The notes: generated by a model not told the origin, from the sequence alone. Positions 16,668 through 25,875 are shown, counted from the stretch's first letter. The stretch is DNA of 64,000 nt from CAVVVS01 sp963751355 (GCA_963751355.1 CAVVVS010000106.1:45528-109527), one strand, 5' to 3'. Translations and numbers: made by a program.

Positions 16668-18168
16668 TTTTTTCACTCCTGCTTGATATTTTACCCGCAT
16701 TGATAGAAAAGCTAAAAACACGAAATTCCCTTAACGGATTAAACACTATATTCTGAAGCAAGGATTTATTATAAGAATCCGCCAGAGTTTTAACAGGCGC
16801 CCGTGATAAAGTGAATCCTGTCAATTTTAAATTTTTATCCTTATCAAGAGTTACCTGATTGATCCATAAATTTTTCCGCTGACCCGTAAAATTTGCCAGT
16901 TTCTTTATTGTCATACTTAATATCCCCGTACCGCTGGAAAGATTATTAAGTATAGCTTTTGTACGATCGACATTATTTATTTTAGCTTCATAACTTCTAA
17001 TTTTTTGAACGGTCGCACTATTTCGTGTTTGAATTAAAGTTAAACGGTTTATCTCATTATCTTTTAATCTAATCTCATTTTTATTGGAAACTATTCGAAA
17101 AGAGAAATAAAAAGCGGAAAGAAATATTAATAACATCATCAAATATCCTTGCCAGCCGAAATGAAAGAGTTTCTGTTCTTCTATTATGTATTTAGGAAGA
17201 AGATTAATACCTTTAAACTGCTTATCTTGTTCGGCAAAATATTCATCGGCTACAGCAAAGGGTACAATAAAAGCAGAATCTATGCTGAATGCATCAATAT
17301 TTTTAATATTCGCAGTATCTATTCCCACATTGTGAACAACCGAAGCAGGATATGCTTCTTTTAAAACATTTTTCAAATCCTTCGAATCGTCTTCACCGCA
17401 AATTAAAATATTGTTTACGTTGCCGTACTCACCTTGTTCTATTTCCAGAAGAATTTTAGAAACAATTACATTATGAGGGTTAAAACTGTTTTTACCTACT
17501 GAAAGTTTTGAACCTATGTGAAGGATCTTTTCCCCTTTTATGAATAGAAGTTTCGAATATTCTTTTCCGACATATAAAACGAGTGTAATATCATCATTAC
17601 TAAATTCATATTCCCGCGCAATATAAGATGCCAAGGAAATTTCTGCGCTTTTAACAGATACTATTTTTAATAATCTTTTACTATTTAATCTGGCAAGTGA
17701 ATCCAGCGCCTGCAGATAACTGCTTTTTCCCGAGGAATAAACGGCTATTTTAGAATCATCTTGTAATGTTATAAAATCAATTGTCCTATCTATTTTTCCA
17801 TTATTGTTAATATTTAGATCAGCCAATTCTTTTTCGTTATGAATTTTTTGAAAATAAATGGAAGGTTCACATAAAATTGGTATAAAACTTATTTTGTTTA
17901 AATCTTCGCCAGCAAAAAAAACATTTAAGTTATTTAAAAAGGTTTGAGTAAAACCTATAGACTCATCTGCACTAAAATCGTAGTTTAGCGTATCTTTTTT
18001 AGGTACATTACCTTCTGACTTATTTACGGCAGCAACAGGTTTTTCTGAGAAAGCTAATGATGTATCAATTGATTCGGCTTTCAACATTTTTATTTCTTCG
18101 CCTTCTTTTTCAAAAAGGGCAATCTTGCTATCGTTTCCTTCAAAATATAAACACGCAATCTTTTTCAT
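16651..18168 (-). CDS. PilM-PilN-like fusion protein (type IV pilus alignment platform)
   Basis: A 505-residue protein. Residues 1-320 are cytoplasmic and resemble an actin-like PilM fold (starting KKIACLYFEG; LVLYVGKEYSKLLFIKGEKIL near 205). A transmembrane helix (LMMLLIFLSAFYFSF near 345) follows. Next come a coiled coil (NKNEIRLKDNEINRLTLIQ) and a PilN-like periplasmic domain (LWINQVTLDKDKNLKLTGFT). PilM and PilN are normally separate and bind each other through the PilN N-terminus; here they are one chain, an architecture like GspL. It overlaps pilT by 4 bases and the PilO-like gene by 17. Confidence 0.7.
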   Translation of the reverse strand: MKKIACLYFEGNDSKIALFEKEGEEIKMLKAESIDTSLAFSEKPVAAVNKSEGNVPKKDTLNYDFSADESIGFTQTFLNNLNVFFAGEDLNKISFIPILCEPSIYFQKIHNEKELADLNINNNGKIDRTIDFITLQDDSKIAVYSSGKSSYLQALDSLARLNSKRLLKIVSVKSAEISLASYIAREYEFSNDDITLVLYVGKEYSKLLFIKGEKILHIGSKLSVGKNSFNPHNVIVSKILLEIEQGEYGNVNNILICGEDDSKDLKNVLKEAYPASVVHNVGIDTANIKNIDAFSIDSAFIVPFAVADEYFAEQDKQFKGINLLPKYIIEEQKLFHFGWQGYLMMLLIFLSAFYFSFRIVSNKNEIRLKDNEINRLTLIQTRNSATVQKIRSYEAKINNVDRTKAILNNLSSGTGILSMTIKKLANFTGQRKNLWINQVTLDKDKNLKLTGFTLSRAPVKTLADSYNKSLLQNIVFNPLREFRVFSFSINAGKISSRSEKNEQKK

Positions 18169-19463
18169 AAAGAAGCTCCGATAATTTGCTTAAATAGATC
18201 CTTGTTGTTCGCATATTGAAGTGCTGACTCCAACGAAATCTTTTTTTCCATATATAATCTCTTCAAGTCCTGCTCCATGGTTACCATCCCCTGTTGCACG
18301 GATTGATTTATCATCATATAAATTTCGCCGGTGTTATTATTCTTAATTGCTGCCCTGACATTAGGATTTACAATCAATATTTCTTTTGCAAGTATTAATT
18401 TACCGTCTAATGCAGGGACAAGTTTTTGCGAAACTATTGCAGTTAAAACATCCGCTAACCTCAAACGCACCCTCTCCTGTTCGCTCCGATGAACTTCTGC
18501 CACTATTCTATCAATCGATTCTACGGCGGAAGAAGTGTGTAAGGTTGAAAATACTTTATGCCCCGTATCGGTTACTTCCAAAGCCGCTAAAATCGTGGCA
18601 GGATCTCTCATTTCACCTATCACCATTATATCAAGATCCTGCCTTAAGGATTGAATTACACCTTCCTGAAATGAAAGAACGTCCCTCCCTACTTCTCTTT
18701 GCCTAATAATACATTTTTTTGATCGGTGCACATATTCAAGTGGAGAGGCAACCGTAACGATATGTGCATTCGTGTTTTCATTGTGCCATGCAACAATAGC
18801 ATCAAGGGTAGTTGATTTACCGGACCCGGTTACGCCTGTAATTAATATCAAACCTTGTTTTACATAATTATATGATAAAGCTTTTAAAGCGTTTGAAGGA
18901 AATTCAAGCTGCCCAAGTGTCCTTAACTCCGGTACGATTGAACGCATATTCATGGCAAGACGATCTACATCAAAATAAGCATCTCCTCTAAACCGGATTT
19001 CATCATTATTAGGTACTTTCAGTGCATACATATTATTTGCATATTCAAAAGTGTATGAGAAGTCAAGATTTTTTAAATCCTCCAGTACTTGTCTTTGCTT
19101 ATCATTTAAAATCGAAAGTATTAATAGAGCTGATTCATCATGTGAAAATTTAGGAAGTTCTGTTACCGGTTCTTTTTTACCGAAAATTCTGAACCATACA
19201 TAACCTTCCGTACCGTAACCGCCTAGTTCAATATCAGAAGCCTCCCTATCTACCATTACTTTTAAAAGATTATTCAGCACATCCATAATTTGGAATCGTT
19301 CTTCATTGGATATCTCGTTAAAATGTTCCATCAAAAAAATGACCCTATCTTGTCCCATTAAATAACGGGGAATACGGGAAACGTATTTATCAATTATAGC
19401 CTTTGAGTCTTCAGTAAGGACATATTTTGGATTAGTTTTTACTATTTCATTTTCAAGAATCAT
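18165..19463 (-). CDS. pilT: PilT-type pilus retraction ATPase
   Basis: A 432-residue secretion ATPase that powers pilus disassembly. Walker A GVTGSGKSTT lies near residue 213, an Asp-box-like PLEYVH replaces the PilT PIEFVH, Walker B is IMVIGEMRDP and the His box is STLHTSSAV. The AIRNLIRE-type motif needed for retraction is present only in diverged form (AAIKNNNTGEIYMMI). There is an extra N-terminal stretch of about 70 residues before the usual PilT N-domain. Encoded between pilB and the PilM-PilN fusion, with a 4-base overlap to the latter. Confidence 0.88.
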   Translation of the reverse strand: MILENEIVKTNPKYVLTEDSKAIIDKYVSRIPRYLMGQDRVIFLMEHFNEISNEERFQIMDVLNNLLKVMVDREASDIELGGYGTEGYVWFRIFGKKEPVTELPKFSHDESALLILSILNDKQRQVLEDLKNLDFSYTFEYANNMYALKVPNNDEIRFRGDAYFDVDRLAMNMRSIVPELRTLGQLEFPSNALKALSYNYVKQGLILITGVTGSGKSTTLDAIVAWHNENTNAHIVTVASPLEYVHRSKKCIIRQREVGRDVLSFQEGVIQSLRQDLDIMVIGEMRDPATILAALEVTDTGHKVFSTLHTSSAVESIDRIVAEVHRSEQERVRLRLADVLTAIVSQKLVPALDGKLILAKEILIVNPNVRAAIKNNNTGEIYMMINQSVQQGMVTMEQDLKRLYMEKKISLESALQYANNKDLFKQIIGASL

Positions 19464-19484
19464 AATAACTCTCTAATTTTATTT

Positions 19485-21326
19485 TTATTCCGTGGTATTT
19501 AAAATTACTTCTTCAAAAGAAGTCAGCCCCATTTTAATTTTTTCAAAACCGGATTCTCTTAAAGTAAGCATACCGTCATTTTTGGCTTCTATTCTTATTT
19601 TCTCTTCATCAATTTTATCACCGGCATCAAATATTATCTGGCTTATCTTTTTAGTAATATATAGTGTTTCATGCACTGCCATTCTACCACTGAACCCGGT
19701 ATATCCGCATTTATCGCAGCCATTAGGTTCATATATATCAGACTTACTCCATTCTTCAGGGTTTAAATTTAATCTTGTGAAAAAACTTTCGGGTAAATCA
19801 GTAACCTTCTTTTTACATTTTGGGCAAAGTTTTCTCACTAATCTTTGAGCAACGATTACATTTATTGCGTAAGCTAACAGAAAAGGTTCAATACCCATTT
19901 TGTAAAGTCTTGACACGACACTTGGAGCATCGTTTGTATGGAGTGTTGTAAAAGTAAGATGGCCTGTATTTGCCAGTTTTATAGCAATGTCTGCTGTTTC
20001 CCTGTCCCTTATTTCTCCCACCATTACTACGTCGGGATCATGCCTGAGTATTGATCTGATTGCCTGGTCAAAATTCATTTTATGACTCAATTTAATTTGC
20101 CTGGCTCCTTTTATTACATATTCAATCGGGTCTTCAACAGTAAGTACATTTAACGAAGGATCCATTACATGATGGAGAGCAGCAATAATTGTCGTGCTTT
20201 TTCCGCATCCGGTTGGTCCCGTTAAAATAACCATACCCTGCGGTTTACTGATAGCTTTTGTAAAAGCATTTCGTGCATATCCAACCAAGCCTAATTCTTC
20301 CAGATCCGTAATAACTTTTCTATCATCAAGTATTCTTATAACAATACTTTCAAATTTATTTTTTATCTCAGAGCCTGCAATAGGAAGGATGGATACTCTG
20401 AAACGGATGACATGCCCGTCAATTTCACGCTGAATAAATCCATCCTGTCCCTGTTCTCTCTCAAACCTGTCAAGTCCTCTCGATCTGTCCTTAACAACCG
20501 CAATAACTGCTTCGGGAAGTGTTCCTTCTTGCTTGTGCCAAAGGTTAAGCCTTCCGTCTATTCTAAAGCTGATATCGGTTTCTTTGCTGCTGATCGGGAT
20601 AAAGTGAATATCACTCGCCCCTCTTCTAACACCTTCGAGAAGTGCACCTTCAAAAATATTTATTAACGCACTTTTATTAATCTCAACTTCAAGTAAACCT
20701 TCGTCAATGGAACCTTCTTCTCTGACATCCTGATAATCGTAAGTTTCTTCTTCGATATTCTTCAGGTATTCATTTTCCTGCGGAATTAATTTGCCAATTA
20801 ATTCTTTATAAGTGTTATTTGGTAAATAATATACATCATAGCTTTTAGCATTCATGCTGTAAGCAACTTTAGGTATTTCTCTTACAGTAGGATCAACTGC
20901 TGCTAAAATTAATTTATCTTTGATTTTATCGTCGTAATTAATCGGAATAATCTTATAAACTGTCATTTGCTTTTTCAGGGTATCATCAAATGAATTTATA
21001 AGTTTTTTAATCTTTTCTATTAATTCAGAATTATCTTCCTCCGGATTTATCTCAAGGGTTTTGAATGCATACAAGCTCGCTACTTCTTTGAAAATACTAT
21101 CGTGCTCATACTTAAAGTCCTGTACGAGTATTTGAGCCAAATTTCTTTTAGGCTTACCGTTGCCGTTTGAATGAAGATTTTCATCCCTTTTTATTACTAC
21201 AGCATTAACAAGAGTTTTAGAATCAATTATTCCTTTTTTTAATAGATTATATCCCAGCCTATTAGCAATATCATTGTTAATATCATAATTCTGATCGGAT
21301 AATATTTCTAAACTATTTTTAGTCAT
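19485..21326 (-). CDS. pilB: PilB/GspE-type pilus assembly ATPase
   Basis: A 613-residue extension ATPase. The MshE-N-like N-terminal domain (to about 190) is followed by the N2 domain (GASDIHFIP, FRIDGRL), Walker A GPTGCGKSTT near 371, Asp box VEDPIEYVI, Walker B VMVGEIRD and His box TTLHTNDA. The tetracysteine zinc motif (CPKCKKK, then CDKCGYTGFSGR) typical of PilB/GspE is intact. It precedes pilT by 21 bases and follows pilC by 6. All catalytic elements are present. Confidence 0.93.
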   Translation of the reverse strand: MTKNSLEILSDQNYDINNDIANRLGYNLLKKGIIDSKTLVNAVVIKRDENLHSNGNGKPKRNLAQILVQDFKYEHDSIFKEVASLYAFKTLEINPEEDNSELIEKIKKLINSFDDTLKKQMTVYKIIPINYDDKIKDKLILAAVDPTVREIPKVAYSMNAKSYDVYYLPNNTYKELIGKLIPQENEYLKNIEEETYDYQDVREEGSIDEGLLEVEINKSALINIFEGALLEGVRRGASDIHFIPISSKETDISFRIDGRLNLWHKQEGTLPEAVIAVVKDRSRGLDRFEREQGQDGFIQREIDGHVIRFRVSILPIAGSEIKNKFESIVIRILDDRKVITDLEELGLVGYARNAFTKAISKPQGMVILTGPTGCGKSTTIIAALHHVMDPSLNVLTVEDPIEYVIKGARQIKLSHKMNFDQAIRSILRHDPDVVMVGEIRDRETADIAIKLANTGHLTFTTLHTNDAPSVVSRLYKMGIEPFLLAYAINVIVAQRLVRKLCPKCKKKVTDLPESFFTRLNLNPEEWSKSDIYEPNGCDKCGYTGFSGRMAVHETLYITKKISQIIFDAGDKIDEEKIRIEAKNDGMLTLRESGFEKIKMGLTSFEEVILNTTE

Positions 21327-21332
21327 ATAAAA

Positions 21333-22688
21333 TCACCTCGTTAAATCGCGTACACCAGGTTTTGTCGGACTTATAATTGCTGTTTCTGCTGAAACAACAG
21401 TTAATAAAATCATTACTACCAGGATATATAGCGCGATTATTATCTGTACCCATTCAATAAAATTCTTTAAACGATAAACCGTATCACTTTCGTAATAATT
21501 AGCAAGCTGCAGAGCTGCTTTTTTAATATTACCTGTTTCTTCACCCTGCCGGAACTTGGATATAGCAGATTCCGGAAATACTCCCGTTGCAGTTAATGCA
21601 TCGGATATCCCGATTCCCTTATTCATCATTATCGGGAGAGCAACATTTTTAATTTTTTCCTCTAAATATTTATTTCCCATTGCCTCAGCACCAATTCTTA
21701 TTGGAGTAATGCTTACTGCAGATCCCGAATAAAGTGTATAAAAAACCCGGCAGAAGATTTCAATGTAAGTCTTATGAAGTATATCTCCGATTATAGGTAG
21801 TTTTAATAATTGTTTATCAAACCATACCCTTCCTCGCGGATGCCTGTAGGTAAATATCCCTGCAATGATGGGAATTACCATAAGCGCCACAAGATACCAT
21901 ACGTTTGCTTCCAGCCAGTAAGCCATATCTAAAGTAAATTGAGTCATTGGAGGAAGTTTCATATTGAATCTTAAAAAGAGCTCTGCAGTAGCCGGAAATA
22001 TATATGCGACATACCAGACTACAGCCGCGTTAAGAACAAGAACAGTTACAAGGGGAGTTATTAAAGCGCTTCTCAGGCTTCTTTTAAATTCATGTCTTCT
22101 TTCCAGGAATTTTGCAGTAGCTCTGTAAATCTCCGCCATGTTACCACTTTTGGAAGCAAGACCAAGCATAAAAGCAGTAAAATAACCAAATATATTTTTA
22201 TGCTTCATGAATGCTGCTTCACTATCTACCCCCTGCTTCAAATCTTTACTTATCTCTCTTAAGGTTTCTTTTAATACCTTATTCCTTGTGTCGTTTATTA
22301 CAAAGTTGAGAATTTCTCCGTAAGACATTTTCTCATCCAGCATATCGGAGCATACCTTAACAAACATCAGAACATCCGCTGTAGAAGGTTTACTGCTGTA
22401 GTCTATTAATTTTTTGTTGACGCTGATAACCTGGTAACCCAGAAGTGATAATGCCGAAACCACTTCTTCTTTGTTAAAGGCTTTCCGCTCGCCTGTTACA
22501 GGTTTCTCATTGCCTCTGCGAACTTTATAAATAAAAGTGCTTTTCTTTTCCAGTGTTTTTATCCTGAAATTATTCTGCACTGCAATTAAATTTGCTTTCT
22601 GCTTCGCAGAGGAAACAGTGTCGGCAGCTATTACGCCGCCGACTACCTGTCCGTCTATCTTTTCTGCTGTGAATTTTAGTTCAATCAT
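21333..22688 (-). CDS. pilC: PilC/GspF-type inner-membrane platform protein
   Basis: A 451-residue polytopic protein of the T2SSF family that couples PilB/PilT to pilin addition or removal. An N-terminal cytoplasmic region (FTAEKIDGQVVGGVI) precedes two T2SSF repeats. Helices are seen at ALITPLVTVLVLNAAVVWYV, YLVALMVIPIIAGIF and the C-terminal IIIALYILVVMILLTVV. The family signature PESAISKFRQGEETGNI is near residue 380. It lies between the major pilin and pilB. Confidence 0.92.
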   Translation of the reverse strand: MIELKFTAEKIDGQVVGGVIAADTVSSAKQKANLIAVQNNFRIKTLEKKSTFIYKVRRGNEKPVTGERKAFNKEEVVSALSLLGYQVISVNKKLIDYSSKPSTADVLMFVKVCSDMLDEKMSYGEILNFVINDTRNKVLKETLREISKDLKQGVDSEAAFMKHKNIFGYFTAFMLGLASKSGNMAEIYRATAKFLERRHEFKRSLRSALITPLVTVLVLNAAVVWYVAYIFPATAELFLRFNMKLPPMTQFTLDMAYWLEANVWYLVALMVIPIIAGIFTYRHPRGRVWFDKQLLKLPIIGDILHKTYIEIFCRVFYTLYSGSAVSITPIRIGAEAMGNKYLEEKIKNVALPIMMNKGIGISDALTATGVFPESAISKFRQGEETGNIKKAALQLANYYESDTVYRLKNFIEWVQIIIALYILVVMILLTVVSAETAIISPTKPGVRDLTR

Positions 22689-22712
22689 AATAAAAAAAAT
22701 ATATAAATATTA

Positions 22713-23141
22713 TTATTGAATTACAGTACTCATATTTTCTGGAAACACCGTAGTAGTAACTGTAAAATTATAATCACTGTTTTCAGGTGTAGCAACAATA
22801 GTAACTTTCTGGTCTGTAACAGTTGCTACATATCCTATTTTAGTGACAGTTATTGATCCATCAGTAGTACTGACAGTAGCGGTACCACAATTTGTCGAAG
22901 TTTGTAATTTTACTGGAACTGTCCATCCACCATTTGCAGTCCAGCTACCGCCGCCGCCGCCCATTGCTACAGGCTTTTTATACCATTGTTGAGCATTAGC
23001 CCCAATTGTCATTGAGTGAGAAACAAGTTCATCTTTAGCACCTTCTTCAGCACCAACAGAGAAGTATTGAATACCAAGCACTACAGCTACTCCGACAAGA
23101 ATAACCCCTAACACGATGAGCAACAATTGTTGTTGTCCCAT
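22713..23141 (-). CDS. Type IV pilin-like major subunit with atypical prepilin N-terminus
   Basis: A 142-residue protein starting MGQQQLLLIVLGVILVGVAV, one hydrophobic helix continuing to about residue 27, then a small beta-rich head with a GGGGGS stretch and one cysteine (NCGTA). A conventional prepilin has GFTLxE with Glu at mature position 5. Here cleavage after Gly2 would leave QQQLL, without that Glu. Position directly before pilC, a strong ribosome site (GGAGG) and small size support a major subunit. It could alternatively be a minor pilin. Confidence 0.75.
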   Translation of the reverse strand: MGQQQLLLIVLGVILVGVAVVLGIQYFSVGAEEGAKDELVSHSMTIGANAQQWYKKPVAMGGGGGSWTANGGWTVPVKLQTSTNCGTATVSTTDGSITVTKIGYVATVTDQKVTIVATPENSDYNFTVTTTVFPENMSTVIQ

Positions 23142-23238
23142 AACAGACCTCCATTAAGTTTGTTATTATTAAGTTATTGTTACGAGGGCCAGTAAGAACG
23201 AATACCTTATACAATTTTCTTTCTCCCCCATTTTATAA

Positions 23239-23258
23239 TTACCGCAGTCAAACGGTAA
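23239..23258 (-). promoter_or_regulatory. Intercistronic hairpin between minor-pilin and major-pilin genes
   Basis: TTACCG and CGGTAA form a 6-bp stem with an 8-base loop in the 134-base gap upstream of the pilin gene. No U-run follows on the coding strand, so it is not a good terminator for the operon; a processing or stability element is more likely. On the opposite strand it is followed by TTTTTT. Confidence 0.4.
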
Positions 23259-23275
23259 ACTTTTTTAATTTTGGC

Positions 23276-24601
23276 TTACTCAAGCCAGGAAATTACACGG
23301 TAATATGTTAAATACGGAAACCAAATAGGCGGCGAAGTTGCAAATCGGCTATCAAATACTACATGCCGGTTGTAGCCTGCAGTTAATGTATTACCACTGA
23401 ATTCTGCCACTATTTCTTCTTTCCCGGCAGTCATCGAGCCCTGTAAATAAATGCTTCCTAAAGGAACGTTTGCAGGCGTTTTGCCTAATCCCTCCACACT
23501 AAATCCTCCGGAATTACAGAATATTCCCGCGTCAATTTTAATATCCTTATTTACCACATTTTCCTGGTATCCGCCTAAATTATTTGCATCAAAACTCGTG
23601 GATACAATTACATTATTGGTTGCAATAATTCCCATTATATCGGTACAAGCAGGATTAGGTTCAAATCCACCCGAACCATTCGGCAGCATCGGGTCAATAT
23701 GATCTACCATATCTCCAACAAAATAAACATTACCTGATCCGCCTCCGGAACTTCCCTCGCAAACGACAGTAACTTCACCATTCAAGGTTCCGGACATATA
23801 TACGTCCCCTTTATCCAGATAGATTATTTTATTTGGAGCCAATGTTGTTAAGGGAACAGTGACTCTTGCCGGATATTTAGTGCTGTCGTTTCCGGCACCT
23901 TTTTTACTCGCATAAGTAACAGTCCCGTCAGCATTAAATTTTAACCATAAATCTACATTACTAAAACTGCTGCCGGCTCCGGCAATTGCAGCATAATTAG
24001 GATAATGCATACTTTTTGTCCAGTCAACCTTAATTCCTTCCTTATAGCCGCCTAAAAATCGCGGATTGGAGTCACTGCCCATATCTTTAATCCCTTTTAA
24101 TGTTGTAACTTTGCCGAAATAAACAGGATCGCCATCCACTACCAGAAATTGATTTGAGTGAAATCCTCCCCATACTGAATCACCGGTTATCCATGGTCTT
24201 TGATTTACACTTCCTGTTGAAACTGAAGGGATAAACCATGCATATTTAGCTAGAGATGTCTGGTCTCTAATTAGTTTTACTTTTACTATTTGCTCCACAC
24301 CCCAAAAAGAACCTTTAGAAGTAAGTACCCTTTGCGGAGGGCCGAGTTCGGTTATATCAACATTCATTTTGCCATTTTCAAAAGGCCTGTCATTTATATC
24401 CGAGACCCACTCAGAATCTGCTATCACTTTCTGTAAACCTATATTTGCCCCACTGACCGCTATGTTATGTGCAATCGTTGCTTTATAATAGGAGACGTGA
24501 TTATCAGTCGAACTCGTAGCTATTTCCCCCCAGAAATAACCCATTACAAGAAATATCGCTGTAAATCCAACAACTATTATTAATAAAGCTTTTCCTGACA
24601 T
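23276..24601 (-). CDS. Large minor pilin / PilX-like pilus protein
   Basis: A 441-residue protein with an N-terminal helix right after the start (SGKALLIIVVGFTAIFLVMG), then HNIAVSGANIGLQKVIADSE, resembling the N-terminal region of PilX/GspK-type minor pilins. The long beta-rich remainder contains GxGS and NGSGGFEPN stretches, and a C-terminus like FATSPPIWFPYLTYYRVISW. It is encoded in the run of minor pilin genes at the promoter-proximal end of the pilus operon, 9 bases after the next minor-pilin gene. The head domain is not recognised. The minor-pilin role is inferred from position, the N-terminal helix and the alpha-spine sequence. Confidence 0.65.
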   Translation of the reverse strand: MSGKALLIIVVGFTAIFLVMGYFWGEIATSSTDNHVSYYKATIAHNIAVSGANIGLQKVIADSEWVSDINDRPFENGKMNVDITELGPPQRVLTSKGSFWGVEQIVKVKLIRDQTSLAKYAWFIPSVSTGSVNQRPWITGDSVWGGFHSNQFLVVDGDPVYFGKVTTLKGIKDMGSDSNPRFLGGYKEGIKVDWTKSMHYPNYAAIAGAGSSFSNVDLWLKFNADGTVTYASKKGAGNDSTKYPARVTVPLTTLAPNKIIYLDKGDVYMSGTLNGEVTVVCEGSSGGGSGNVYFVGDMVDHIDPMLPNGSGGFEPNPACTDIMGIIATNNVIVSTSFDANNLGGYQENVVNKDIKIDAGIFCNSGGFSVEGLGKTPANVPLGSIYLQGSMTAGKEEIVAEFSGNTLTAGYNRHVVFDSRFATSPPIWFPYLTYYRVISWLE

Positions 24602-24609
24602 ATCTACTC

Positions 24610-25282
24610 CTAACGATTAATATTTCTTGATGACAATCTTATTTGTCTCCAAAAAGCCTGGCGAAAAGGATTATTACCTGCATCATAAGATGCGGTATTT
24701 TCAACCTGAATATCTATCTGCATTGCCGTAATTCCTGTAGGAGTTCCCGGGACATAAACTTTTGGCAGTTCGTAAGGTAATATTTCTGCTAAAACAGTGC
24801 CTGTTGCAGTCAATGAATCCCTGAAATATCTTAATTTGAATTGAGTTATACCAAGATTAACTCCTGTTGGTACTCCATTTACAATCCTGTAAAGCATTCT
24901 ATCATTAGGATTGGGTGTTCCGCTTAATGTTGCTTTAGATCCGAGATCATATTCCAAAGTGTCTAAAATACCATCACCATGAGGATCATCATAAGGGGGA
25001 ACCATTAAATCCGTTAAAAACTTTATTCGGCTGGTGTCGGCATAGAGTATTGCATTTTCCTCCGGATTAGGGAGTGCAAGCGGATTTTCACAATAACCTA
25101 TTTTTCTAAAATCATATTCAAGAACCTCTACTGTGGTCACTAAATTCTCTTGCACTATTAATTCTCCGGTGAAATTATATGTATTCCTAGTGGCATTATC
25201 ATTCATTCTAAATAGTGTAAGCAAGTAAAATGCCTCCTATTATCATTGATCCTAGTATGTCTAATATTACCGATGTTCCCAT
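24610..25282 (-). pseudogene. Minor pilin gene interrupted by a single frameshift after its N-terminal helix
   Basis: ATG 25282 opens MGTSVILDILGSMIIGGILL, a prepilin-like helix, but this frame stops at a TAG just after it. The rest of the protein (LTLFRMNDNATRNTYNFTGE to the stop at 24610) continues in another frame. Removing one T from the TTTT run just after the GGC codon joins them as GGIYLLTLFRMN. The downstream part could start by itself at TTG 25224, which has AGGAGG 8 bases upstream, but would lack the membrane helix. Content includes LVTTVEVLEYDFRKIGYC, typical of a pilin alpha-spine. Frameshift could be real or a sequence error. Confidence 0.7.
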
Positions 25283-25291
25283 TATTTCACT

Positions 25292-25805
25292 TTATGGTAA
25301 AAAATTCCAATAACTATATATTGATGACAAGACCAGTGTATCTCTCATTGACCTGCTCCATACTCTAACCGTTATTTTTTTGTGATAAGTTTGTGTACTT
25401 ACAGAATCATCAAGCGCAGTATCATTTACATAATTTACTCTGCATGATAATTGAAAAACAGTAGACGGCATAGAACTGTCAACTGTTGAATAACCATCGT
25501 AATCGTCAAAATCGTTAAATGTTTTCGGATCGGTTATTACTTCTCCCGAATCAATGCCTAAATCTGCAGCTGGAGTAAAATAATTAGGATCGTAAACTGT
25601 AGATGAATCTATATAAAATATATTATCAAATCTTTTCTTGACTGGCATCTTCAATAACTGAGGTAGCAATTGAAGTAGCTGTAATTCCAAAGTTGGAATC
25701 GTACATCACATCTTCTGTAAACAATGAATTTTTATTAACATTTGTTATTAAGATAGTAAGTAAGATCATGGCACCGAGTGCCAATAACATTTGCAGATTT
25801 GTCAT
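25292..25805 (-). pseudogene. Minor pilin gene interrupted by a single frameshift; first gene of the pilus operon
   Basis: ATG 25805 (GGGGGAG upstream) encodes MTNLQMLLALGAMILLTILI and a spine (SLFTEDVMYDSNFGITATSI to EDASQ), then hits a TGA near 25627. A second ORF continues as RFDNIFYIDSSTVYDPNYFT to the stop at 25292. Deleting one A from the GAAAA run fuses them as EDASQERFDNI. The two parts are therefore one gene, split by +1 base. The intact product would be about 170 residues: an N-terminal helix and a small beta head, a minor pilin. It starts 55 bases downstream of the sigma-54 -12 element. Confidence 0.7.
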
Positions 25806-25858
25806 ACTTTCTCCCCCTAAAGTATATAGCATGTGATTCTAAAGCTAAAGCACCCACT

Positions 25859-25875
25859 AGCAATAAGAGTGCCAA
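25859..25875 (-). promoter_or_regulatory. Sigma-54 (-24/-12) promoter of the type IV pilus operon
   Basis: The minus strand reads TTGGCACTCTTATTGCT, matching the RpoN consensus TGGCAC-N5-TTGCW with the invariant GG and GC exactly 10 bases apart. The GC ends 55 bases ahead of the first minor pilin start codon. An NtrC-family activator is encoded 1.1 kb upstream. Promoter activity itself is inferred. Confidence 0.8.
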
